Position numbers and translations under genes: made by a program. This document shows positions 17,790-25,281 of a stretch of DNA of 37,445 bases, in pieces (the stretch's first letter is position 1; every line of letters begins with the position of its first letter). Source of the stretch: Corallococcus terminator (GTDB taxonomy: Bacteria > Myxococcota > Myxococcia > Myxococcales > Myxococcaceae); NCBI RefSeq assembly GCF_003611635.1, contig NZ_RAVZ01000052.1, positions 1-37,445 of the forward strand, read 5' to 3'. The notes below the pieces were generated by a model. It worked only from the letters and a program-made list of their open reading frames with translations, did not search any database and was not told where the DNA came from.

Positions 17790-20144
17790 ATGTCCCTCAA
17801 GGAATACAAACCCGGCAGACCCTTTCCCGGTGTCATCGGTCGCACCTGGGAGCAGTCTTCTCCCGCATGGCCTTCGCCGCTGCGCTCGAAGCCCGGCGCG
17901 CCCAACGTCCTGTTCATCATCCTGGACGACACGGGCTTCGGGCACCTGGGCTGCTACGGATCGCCCATCCGCACGCCGAACCTGGACCGGCTGGCGAAAG
18001 GAGGGCTGCTCTACAACAACATGCACACCACCGCGCTGTGCTCGCCCACGCGCTCGTGCATCCTCACCGGGCGCAACCACCACTCCAACGGGATGGGCAC
18101 CATCACGGAGACGTCGCTCGGCTACCCCGGCTACAACGGCACCATCCCGTTCGAGAACGGCTTCCTCTCCGAGATGCTGATGGAAGCCGGCTACAACACG
18201 TATGCCGTGGGCAAGTGGCACCTGGCCCCCGCGGAGCAGACGAGCGCCGCCGGGCCGTACTCGCGCTGGCCGCTGGGTCGCGGCTTCGAGCGCTTCTACG
18301 GCTTCCTGGGCGGGGACACCCACCAGTACTACCCGGACCTCGTCCACGACAACCATGCCATCCGCGCGCCCGCGACGCCGGAGGAGGGCTACCACCTCAC
18401 GCCGGACCTCGTGGACAAGGCCATCGACTGCATCGCTGACACCAAGCAGGTCGCGCCCGACAAGCCCTTCTTCCTCTACTTCGCCACGGGCGCCATGCAC
18501 GCCCCCCACCACGTGCCAAAGGAGTGGGCGGACCGCTACGCGGGGCAGTTCGACGACGGCTGGGACGCGTACCGGCAGCGGGTGTTCCAGAAGCAGTTGG
18601 AGATGGGAGTGCTGCCCAAGGGCACGCAGTTGTCCCGCCATGATCCCGACGTGCAGGATTGGGAAGCGCTGCCCCCAGAGGAGAAGCGCCTCTATGCCCG
18701 GATGATGGAGGTGTTCGCGGGCTACCTGGAGCACACGGACCATCACATCGGGCGGCTGCTGAAGTTCCTGGAGGACACGGGGCAGTTGGACAACACGCTC
18801 ATCATGGTGCTGTCCGACAACGGCGCCAGCGCGGAGGGCGGTCCGCACGGTTCGGTGAACGAGCTGAAGTTCTTCAACAACACGCCGGAGTCGCTCGCGC
18901 AGAACCTGGCGGCGATCGACGAGCTGGGCGGGCCGAAGTACTTCAACCACTACCCGTGGGGCTGGGCCTGGGCGGGGGACACGCCGTTCCGCCGCTGGAA
19001 GCGCGAGGTGTACCGGGGCGGCACCACCGACCCGTTCCTCGTCCACTGGCCCAAGGGCATCCAGGCGAAGGGCGAGGTGCGCGCGCAGTACGCGCACGCC
19101 ATCGACATGGTGCCCACGGTGCTGGACTGCCTGGGGCTGGAGCCGCTGGATGAAATCCGGGGCGTCACCCAGTCCCCCATCGAAGGCGTCAGCTTCAAGC
19201 ACACGTTCAACGACGGGAACGCGGAGAGCCGGCACCACACCCAGTACTTCGAGATGTTCAGCAACCGCGCGCTCTACCATGACGGCTGGCGCGCGGTGTG
19301 TCCGTTCCCCGGGCCGTCCTTCACGGAGGCGGGGGAGGGCTTCGGCGAATCGACGCTCACCGAGGACCGGCTGCGCGAGCTGGATGCGCAGGGCTGGGAG
19401 CTGTACCGCGTCTCCGAGGACGCCTCCGAGACGAAGAACGTGGCGGAGGAGCACCGGGGCAAGCTCATCGAGATGATCGCCCTCTGGTACACGGAGGCCG
19501 GGCGCTATCAGGTGCTGCCACTCGCATCGCCGACGCGCGCCGTGTTCGCGCAGGAGCGACCGCAGATCACGCAGGACCGCAAGCGCTACGTGTACCGCCC
19601 GCGCACTTCACCCACGCCAGAGAACGTGGCCGTTCACGTGCTCAACCGCCCCCACACCATCACCGCCGAGGTGGACCTGAGCGGCGAGGCGGAAGGGGTG
19701 CTGCTGTGCCACGGCGGCCTCACCGGCGGCTACACCTTCTTCGTCCAGGACGGGAAGCTGCACTACGTCTACAACTTCGTCGGCGAACAGGAGTTCCACA
19801 TCGAGTCCGCAGTGGAGGTGCCGCAGGGGCGCTCGGAGTTGAAGTTCTCCTTCGAGCCCACTGGCAAGCCCGACCTGAAGGCGGGGCGGGGCGCGCCCGG
19901 ACGGGGCCGGCTCTACATCAACGACGACCTGGTGGCCCAGAGCGACATCACCGCCACCATGCCGCTCATCCTCAGCCTGGGGGAGGGACTGACGTGCGGC
20001 CGGGATGAGAGCTCCTCCGTGAGCAAGCTCTACGCCGCGCCCTTCGAATTCACCGGCACGCTCTTCCAGGTGACGGTGGACGTCTCCGGCAAGCACCTCC
20101 GCGACGCGAAGTCGGAACAGAAAGCGGCGATGGCGAAGCAGTGA
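17790..20144 (+). CDS. arylsulfatase (AtsD-like), cytosolic type
   Basis: This 784-residue sulfatase hydrolyses sulfate esters. It carries the metal-binding DD pair in FIILDDTGFG (46-47) and the signature CSPTR at 84-88, in which Cys84 must be oxidised to formylglycine by a generating enzyme not encoded here. K and H residues of the active site are visible in GKWHL. No signal peptide is seen, so it is cytosolic unless exported otherwise. The length and C-terminal beta-rich domain (about 600-770) recall mycobacterial AtsD-type enzymes. GGAGG at 17774-17778 is 11 bases before ATG 17790. It is convergent with the M4 protease across a strong bidirectional hairpin. Confidence 0.93.
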   Translation: MSLKEYKPGRPFPGVIGRTWEQSSPAWPSPLRSKPGAPNVLFIILDDTGFGHLGCYGSPIRTPNLDRLAKGGLLYNNMHTTALCSPTRSCILTGRNHHSNGMGTITETSLGYPGYNGTIPFENGFLSEMLMEAGYNTYAVGKWHLAPAEQTSAAGPYSRWPLGRGFERFYGFLGGDTHQYYPDLVHDNHAIRAPATPEEGYHLTPDLVDKAIDCIADTKQVAPDKPFFLYFATGAMHAPHHVPKEWADRYAGQFDDGWDAYRQRVFQKQLEMGVLPKGTQLSRHDPDVQDWEALPPEEKRLYARMMEVFAGYLEHTDHHIGRLLKFLEDTGQLDNTLIMVLSDNGASAEGGPHGSVNELKFFNNTPESLAQNLAAIDELGGPKYFNHYPWGWAWAGDTPFRRWKREVYRGGTTDPFLVHWPKGIQAKGEVRAQYAHAIDMVPTVLDCLGLEPLDEIRGVTQSPIEGVSFKHTFNDGNAESRHHTQYFEMFSNRALYHDGWRAVCPFPGPSFTEAGEGFGESTLTEDRLRELDAQGWELYRVSEDASETKNVAEEHRGKLIEMIALWYTEAGRYQVLPLASPTRAVFAQERPQITQDRKRYVYRPRTSPTPENVAVHVLNRPHTITAEVDLSGEAEGVLLCHGGLTGGYTFFVQDGKLHYVYNFVGEQEFHIESAVEVPQGRSELKFSFEPTGKPDLKAGRGAPGRGRLYINDDLVAQSDITATMPLILSLGEGLTCGRDESSSVSKLYAAPFEFTGTLFQVTVDVSGKHLRDAKSEQKAAMAKQ

Positions 20145-20165
20145 GGCGTTGACGCAGGGAACGAC

Positions 20166-20201
20166 AGGCCCGGACGGGAGGGGGAAGGCCCGTCCGGGCC
20201 T
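20166..20201. terminator. bidirectional hairpin between sulfatase and M4 protease genes
   Basis: A perfect 13-base stem (AGGCCCGGACGGG at 20166-20178 and its complement at 20189-20201) closes a ten-base purine-rich loop. It sits between the two stop codons at 20144 and 20216, so it can end both transcripts. T-runs are absent on both sides. Confidence 0.75.
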
Positions 20202-20215
20202 TGAAGCGAGAGCGA

Positions 20216-22000
20216 CTACTTCACGCCGACGGCGGTCCAGGCGTCCTGGACCTTCTTCACTTCGACGGAGTCCTTGCCGTACAGGTCGGTGGCGGACTTC
20301 ACGGTGGCGGCGCGGGCCTCGGAGAAGTTCGTCTGCGGCGTCATGTACGTGGTGAGGGCGCGGCCGAAGATCTTCAGGCTCTTCTCCATGCCGATGCCGT
20401 CCTTCACTTCCAGGCCGGACGTCTTGTTCTTGCCGCCCTCGGTGAGCAGGTAGAAGGCGTTGTTGGCGATGCCGCTGGAGCCGTGGACTTCCGTCATCTT
20501 CGGGTAGTTCTTGTAGTTGTCGATGGAGTACCCGTCCGACGTCGGGTCGTTCATGTAGCGGAGGGCGTCCGTGTTGTCGCCGTTCTTGGGCGTCCACGCG
20601 TCCTCGCCCACGGCCCAGTCGGACTTCACCGCGCTGTTCTTCTGGCTGGCGTACCACTCCACGCCCGCGCCCATGATGTCGCTGAAGGACTCATTGAGGC
20701 CGCCGGACTCGCCCTCGTACTCCAGGCCCGCGGTGCGCTCGGTGAGGCCGTGGCTGATTTCATGGCCGGCGATGTCCAGCGTGGTGAGCGGGCCGGAGTC
20801 CTTCCCGTCGCCGTCGCCGTAGCTCATCTTCTCGCCGTCCCAGAACGCGTTCACCAGGTTCTTGTCGGTGTGCACGTAGGAGACGAGCTTCTCACCCTTG
20901 CCGTCGATGGAGTCGCGGCCGAGGATGTCCTTGTAGAAGTCGTACGTCATCTCCGCGCCGTAGTGCGCGTCCACGGCGGTGGCGGCGCGCGCGGGGTCGG
21001 TCTTCTCGCCCCAGACGTCGTTCTTGTCGGTGAAGCCCGTGGTGCCCGACGCGTTCTCCAGGTTCTTCGCGTCGTACGTCACGATGCCCTTGCCGCGCGT
21101 CTTGTCCTCCAGCGAGAACGTGCCGTCCTTGTTCTTCGTCGTGGAGAGGTCCACCTTGCCGCTGTACATCGTCGTGTCGTCCACGACGCCCGTGCCCCGG
21201 CCCGTGTCACCGGTGGTGGGGGCGGGCGTCTTCGACGGCGCCGAGCTGCCGCCCGCGCGGGTGGCGCCCGGGCGCTCCGCGTGGCTGATGGTGTTGAACT
21301 GCTTGATGGACTCGCCGGTGTTCGCGTCGATGAAGTAGTTCATCGAGCGGGGCTCCTTGCCGTTGCCCACCGACGTGTCCGTCAGCGTCACGTGGAAGGC
21401 CGCGCGGTACTGGCCGTCCTTGCCCTTCACGATTTCGCGCTCCACGGTGGGCTGGCGCGTCGTGGTGCCGTTGAAGTCCTTCTGCGCCGTCGCCAGCGCG
21501 TCCTTCGCGGTCAGCTTCGTGGGCGCCTTGCCCAGGCCCACCGGGATGTCGGACACGTTGCCCGTGAGGCTGTCGAACTGGCCCTTCGCGTCCAGGTGGC
21601 CGATGACCTGCTCACCGGAGACCTTCACGCCCTCGTGCATGCGGTCCAGGCGCACGTGCGTCATGCCCAACTGGTCGCGCTCCACGGATCGGGGAGAGAA
21701 CGACGCGCCGCCGGTGATGCCGGACAGCTGCGGGTTCTTCTGGTTCACGTACGACACGGTCTGCTGCACGGCCTGCTGCGCCTGGGGGCTGCTCAGGTCC
21801 ACCGGGCCCGGCGTCACCTTCGTGCCCACGCCGTTCAGCGCGACCGTCGCCTTCGCCTTGCTGGGCGCGCCGGTGCTGAAGCTGGACTGCGAGCTCATGC
21901 CCACCGGGCCCGCGGGCTTCGCGACGGTGTTCGTCGCCTTGGTGTCGGTGCGCTGGGCCGGGATGACGGCGGGCTTCGAGAGGTCGGTGCGAAGAGCCAT
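20216..22000 (-). CDS. M4 (thermolysin-type) metalloprotease without an evident signal peptide
   Basis: This 594-residue zinc endopeptidase precursor has a propeptide (about 60-250; PepSY/FTP-like) and an M4 catalytic domain. Zinc ligands and catalytic residues are H413, E414, H417 (HEISH), E437 and D441 (GGLNESFSD), and H506 in VHGSSG, matching thermolysin H142/E143/H146/E166/D170/H231 in order and spacing. The N-terminus MALRTDLSKPAVIPAQ is hydrophilic with no hydrophobic core, which is unusual for a secreted protease. No other start upstream gives a leader. A Ser/Thr/Pro/Gly linker lies at about 245-272. It is divergent from the S4 gene. Confidence 0.93.
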   Translation of the reverse strand: MALRTDLSKPAVIPAQRTDTKATNTVAKPAGPVGMSSQSSFSTGAPSKAKATVALNGVGTKVTPGPVDLSSPQAQQAVQQTVSYVNQKNPQLSGITGGASFSPRSVERDQLGMTHVRLDRMHEGVKVSGEQVIGHLDAKGQFDSLTGNVSDIPVGLGKAPTKLTAKDALATAQKDFNGTTTRQPTVEREIVKGKDGQYRAAFHVTLTDTSVGNGKEPRSMNYFIDANTGESIKQFNTISHAERPGATRAGGSSAPSKTPAPTTGDTGRGTGVVDDTTMYSGKVDLSTTKNKDGTFSLEDKTRGKGIVTYDAKNLENASGTTGFTDKNDVWGEKTDPARAATAVDAHYGAEMTYDFYKDILGRDSIDGKGEKLVSYVHTDKNLVNAFWDGEKMSYGDGDGKDSGPLTTLDIAGHEISHGLTERTAGLEYEGESGGLNESFSDIMGAGVEWYASQKNSAVKSDWAVGEDAWTPKNGDNTDALRYMNDPTSDGYSIDNYKNYPKMTEVHGSSGIANNAFYLLTEGGKNKTSGLEVKDGIGMEKSLKIFGRALTTYMTPQTNFSEARAATVKSATDLYGKDSVEVKKVQDAWTAVGVK

Positions 22001-22250
22001 GGTGGTTTTCTCGGGGGGAAGAAGACTTACAAATTGATTCTCGTGTCAGCCGCCCGAAGGTTGCGTGTGGGCTGAATCCTGACAGGGGGATTGGTGCTTT
22101 AAGTTGATGATTTTATTGGTGAAGCTTTCGTCCCACATTTCCCGCAGAGAACCTTCCGACCGGTAGGGAGGTGACCCCGCGGGGCTGTATTTCGGTTCAT
22201 TTTCGAGCGCTTCCCGGCCCGCCGTCCACCCACCCCCAGTGGCTGGAAGC

Positions 22251-22279
22251 TTGACCGCCCGCCTCCTTTGCGGTTATTG
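22251..22279 (+). promoter_or_regulatory. predicted sigma-70-type promoter of the S4 paralogue
   Basis: TTGACC at 22251-22256 is five of six to the -35 consensus, followed after 17 bases by TTATTG at 22274-22279, a weak -10. Transcription would start near 22285-22287, inside the palindrome annotated at 22277-22305. Confidence 0.5.
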
Positions 22280-22305
22280 AAATTGATAGTGATTATCAAC
22301 TTCAA
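22277..22305 (+). promoter_or_regulatory. Fur/Zur-type operator before the zinc-free S4 gene
   Basis: A nested palindrome is centred on G22291. TTGATA (22283-22288) pairs with TATCAA (22294-22299), and outer TTGAA (22277-22281) pairs with TTCAA (22301-22305). The 15-base core TGATAGTGATTATCA (22284-22298) matches the symmetric 7-1-7 Fur pattern TGATAATnATTATCA except at one base. It overlaps the predicted -10 and start site and ends 37 bases before GTG 22343. Fur and Zur boxes look alike; the zinc-free S4 downstream favours Zur. Confidence 0.7.
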
Positions 22306-22342
22306 CTTGGCTCGAGCCAACAGGTAGGACGGAGGACACGCC

Positions 22343-22975
22343 GTGGCACGTGAACTGGGACCGCGAGGGAAGATGTGTCGGCGGTTGGGCATCCCCCTTT
22401 CGCGCATCAGCGCGAAGGACCCCGACAAGGACCCCGTGTTGCGGCGGCCGTATCCGCCCGGTCAGCACGGCGCGACGGCGCGCACGTCGGTGAGCGACTT
22501 CGCGCAGCGGCTGCGGGAGAAGCAGAAGCTGAAGCTGTACTACGGCCTGCTGGAGAAGCAGTGCCGCAGCGCCTTCCTGGAAGCGCGCCGGTCGCCGGGC
22601 AACACCGGCAAGGTGCTGATGCAGTTGCTGGAGAGCCGGCTGGACGCGCTGGTGCTGCGCGCGGGCCTGGCGACGAGCATCCGTCAGGCGCGGCAGTTCG
22701 TGCGCCACGGCTACTTCCAGGTGGATGGCCGCAACGCGGACATCCCCAGCATCCGCCTCAAGCCGGGCAACGAGGTGCGCTTCCATCCCGCGCACCTGAA
22801 GCTGACGGCGGTGCAGGACGCCTTCAGCCGGATGAAGTCCCGTCAGGTGCCCGCCTACGTGCAGGTGCTGGGTTCGGGAGAGGGGATGCGCTTCGTGCGT
22901 CTGCCGGAGCGTGAGGAGATCCCCGTGGACGTGAACGAGCCGTTCATCGTCGAGTACTACGCGCAGCGAAGCTGA
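22343..22975 (+). CDS. rpsD: ribosomal protein S4, zinc-independent (C-minus) paralogue
   Basis: This 210-residue S4 binds 16S rRNA in early 30S assembly. It has an N-terminal domain ending [10 protein letters not shown], and the S4 RNA-binding domain ([19 protein letters not shown], then [12 protein letters not shown]), and ends [20 protein letters not shown]. The N-terminus [20 protein letters not shown] retains only C12 and lacks the four-Cys knuckle of zinc-binding S4. The start is GTG 22343 with GGAGGA at 22331-22336, six bases ahead. It stands alone, outside the alpha operon where the main rpsD is normally found, so it is probably a second copy used in zinc limitation. Confidence 0.92.
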   Translation: MARELGPRGKMCRRLGIPLSRISAKDPDKDPVLRRPYPPGQHGATARTSVSDFAQRLREKQKLKLYYGLLEKQCRSAFLEARRSPGNTGKVLMQLLESRLDALVLRAGLATSIRQARQFVRHGYFQVDGRNADIPSIRLKPGNEVRFHPAHLKLTAVQDAFSRMKSRQVPAYVQVLGSGEGMRFVRLPEREEIPVDVNEPFIVEYYAQRS

Positions 22976-22996
22976 AGCGACGGCTGGCACCCGCTC

Positions 22997-23015
22997 GCCC
23001 GCGGAGCATGCGGGC
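22997..23015 (+). terminator. weak hairpin after the S4 gene
   Basis: GCCCGC (22997-23002) pairs with GCGGGC (23010-23015) around a seven-base loop, 21 bases after the S4 stop. There is no T-run. It could separate the S4 gene from the FUSC gene starting at 23089. Confidence 0.35.
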
Positions 23016-23088
23016 AGGCGGGGGCGGCCCGAAGTGCCCGCGCGTCCCATCTTCCCCAGGGACTCTGGCCAGGGGAGGAGCGGCGAGG

Positions 23089-25281
23089 ATGCGCGGGGAG
23101 GAGGGCGAGCCGGCGCAAGGGTGGGTGGCGCCTCGTGGGCGTTCAGCCCGGGGACACCTGCCGCGTCACGTCGCCGGCCTCTTCCGTTTCCAGCCGGGCC
23201 GACCCGCGGTGGCGGCGGGGCTGCGCACGGGGCTGGCGTTGGGCGTCCCGCTGCTGGTCTCCGCCCTCTTGCAACTGCCGCAGGCGTCATGGGCGGGCAT
23301 GGCGGGCCTGTTCGTGGCGCTGGTGGACAAGGGCGGGCCGTACCGCACCCGGGCCCAGGCGATGGGCGCGATGACGGTGCTGGGCGCGCTGGTGGGCTTC
23401 ATCATCGCGCTGCCGAGTCCCTTGTGGGTGGACGTGGCGCTGACGTTCCTGTGGGTGACGGCGTGCGGCTTCGCGCGCAGCTTCGGGGACACGCCGGGCA
23501 TCCTGGGCATGCTGCTGGCGAACCTGTTCGTGGTGTCGCTGGCCCTGCCCGCGCGCGGCCCGGAGGCCGTGCTGATGCAGGCGGCGTTCTTCGTGGCGGG
23601 TGGCCTGTGGTCCATGTTCCTGTCGCTGGTGTTGTGGCCGCTGAGGCCCTACCGCCCGGCGCGGCTCGCCATCGCCACCTGCTACGAGGAACTGGCGAGC
23701 GGCGCGGAGGCGGTGGCGGACTGGCCGCTGGAGGGGCCGTCCCGGGTGGGGACGTGGGAGTCCGTGCAGCGGGCGGCTCGCATGCGGCAGTCGCTGGAGA
23801 CGGCGCGCGCCACGCTGGGGGCCACGCGGCAGGGGCGGCAGGAGGAGAGCGGACGCGGCGAGCACCTGCTGGTGTTGCTGGAGGACGCGGACGCGCTGTC
23901 GCTGCTGCTCACCGCGATGTCGGAGTCGCTGGACGAGGCGCCGCGCGACGGGGCCTGCCGCGAAGCCCGCCTGGAGGCGCAGCGCGCGCTGCGGTCGCTG
24001 GCGGTGGACCTGCGGGGCGTGGTGGGCGCGCTGGTGCGGGGCACGGTGCCGGTGCCGGCCGCCTGGGACGCGGAAGGGGTGACCCGGGTGGTCCAGGCGG
24101 GCGGTCCGCCGGAGCCGGCGCGTTCACAGTACGCGCACGTCGCGGGCCTGCTGGGGCGCCTGCGCGAGCACAGCGCGGTGGCGTTGGACGTGGCCTCCCG
24201 GCTGGAGCGCGGCGGGCCCCTGCCCGAGCGCGACACGAAGCCCTTCGCTGCGGAGCCGGGCCATGAGCGCTCCTGGTGGGCGGTGCTGGGCGACCACCTG
24301 ACGCCGAAGTCCGTGGTCTTCCGGCATGCGCTGCGACTGGGCCTCACCGCGACGGTGGCGACGGCGGTGGCGGAGGGGCTGGGGCTCGACCACTGGTACT
24401 GGGTGACCATCACCGTCATCGTCGTGCTGCAACCGTACGCGGGCCTCACGATGGAGAAGGGGCTGCAACGCGTGGCGGGCACGCTGGTGGGCAGCGTGCT
24501 GGCGATGGGGCTCGTGCACATGCTGCCCGCGCGGTGGCTGATGCTCGTGGCCATCGTGGTGCTCATCTGCGTGTCGGTGAGCGTGCGGCCGTTGAACTTC
24601 ACCGTCTTCCAGGTGCTGCTGGCGCCCGCGCTGGTGCTGCTCGCGGAGATCCAGACGGGGGACTGGCAGCTTGCCGGCGTGCGCATCTTCAACACGCTGC
24701 TGGGCGGAGCGCTGGCGCTGGTGGGCATGCGGTTGTTGTGGCCGAGTCCCGAACACGCGCGCTTCCCGGAGGAGGTGGCCTCCGTGCTGCGGGCGGACCG
24801 GGACTACCTGCGGGAGGTGGCGCGGACGCCGGTGCCCACGGAGCCGGCCCTGCGCGAGGCGCGGCGCAAGGTGGGCGTGGCGCTGTTGTCGGCGGAGGCG
24901 TCCTTCCAGCGGCTGCTCAGCGAGTGGAAGGGGCCGGCGAAGGAGCTGGAGCCGGGCATGGCGCTCATCACCTTCGCGCGGCGCTTCACGGCGGCGGTGA
25001 CGGCGCTGGCCGCGAGTCGGGCCTGGCATGCGCAGTCGGACCTGGGGCCGGTGGTGCGCTATGCGTCGGACGCGCTGGAGGAGCTGGCTTCGGCGCTGGT
25101 GGCGCGCCGCGTGCCAGGTGGGCTCAAGCGCGAGGCGCCTCCGGTGGAAGGCGTGGACGCGCTGGAGCGCACGCAGGTGTCGCGGTTGGTGCGGCAGTTG
25201 GGCGTGCTCCACCACGCGGTGGAGCGCATGCCACCGGCGCTGCGCGCGGCGGAGGCCGACGTCAGGCCCGTTCCAGCTTGA
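23089..25281 (+). CDS. FUSC-family inner-membrane protein (aromatic acid/fusaric acid exporter type)
   Basis: This 730-residue protein has the duplicated FUSC layout: a hydrophobic half of about six helices (about 50-190), a long soluble helical region, a second hydrophobic half (about 405-560; HWYWVTITVIVVLQPYAG is family-typical), then a soluble helical tail. Relatives include AaeB/YccS-type proteins proposed to export aromatic acids. The substrate here is unknown, and no periplasmic adaptor gene is adjacent. ATG 23089 is chosen because AGGGGAGGAG lies eight bases upstream and the preceding 27 codons of open frame look non-coding. Its last 20 bases overlap the convergent HEAT-repeat gene. 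Confidence 0.87.
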   Translation: MRGEEGEPAQGWVAPRGRSARGHLPRHVAGLFRFQPGRPAVAAGLRTGLALGVPLLVSALLQLPQASWAGMAGLFVALVDKGGPYRTRAQAMGAMTVLGALVGFIIALPSPLWVDVALTFLWVTACGFARSFGDTPGILGMLLANLFVVSLALPARGPEAVLMQAAFFVAGGLWSMFLSLVLWPLRPYRPARLAIATCYEELASGAEAVADWPLEGPSRVGTWESVQRAARMRQSLETARATLGATRQGRQEESGRGEHLLVLLEDADALSLLLTAMSESLDEAPRDGACREARLEAQRALRSLAVDLRGVVGALVRGTVPVPAAWDAEGVTRVVQAGGPPEPARSQYAHVAGLLGRLREHSAVALDVASRLERGGPLPERDTKPFAAEPGHERSWWAVLGDHLTPKSVVFRHALRLGLTATVATAVAEGLGLDHWYWVTITVIVVLQPYAGLTMEKGLQRVAGTLVGSVLAMGLVHMLPARWLMLVAIVVLICVSVSVRPLNFTVFQVLLAPALVLLAEIQTGDWQLAGVRIFNTLLGGALALVGMRLLWPSPEHARFPEEVASVLRADRDYLREVARTPVPTEPALREARRKVGVALLSAEASFQRLLSEWKGPAKELEPGMALITFARRFTAAVTALAASRAWHAQSDLGPVVRYASDALEELASALVARRVPGGLKREAPPVEGVDALERTQVSRLVRQLGVLHHAVERMPPALRAAEADVRPVPA

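Larger units (their letters stand above)
22001..22342. other. 342-base divergent intergenic region (M4 protease / S4 paralogue)
   Basis: No convincing gene is present. The region contains AT-rich patches, at about 22020-22045 next to the protease start and at 22091-22140, and a third at 22274-22310 before the S4 gene. The last contains the promoter and palindrome annotated separately. The protease ATG at 22000 lacks a strong Shine-Dalgarno. A small non-coding RNA cannot be excluded in the middle part, but I see no terminator hairpin for one. Confidence 0.7.

Noticed and set aside
20201-22075. Plus-strand open frame of 624 codons opposite the M4 protease
   Set aside because: It is low complexity (Val/Arg/Leu/His) and covered entirely by the well-supported protease gene on the other strand.
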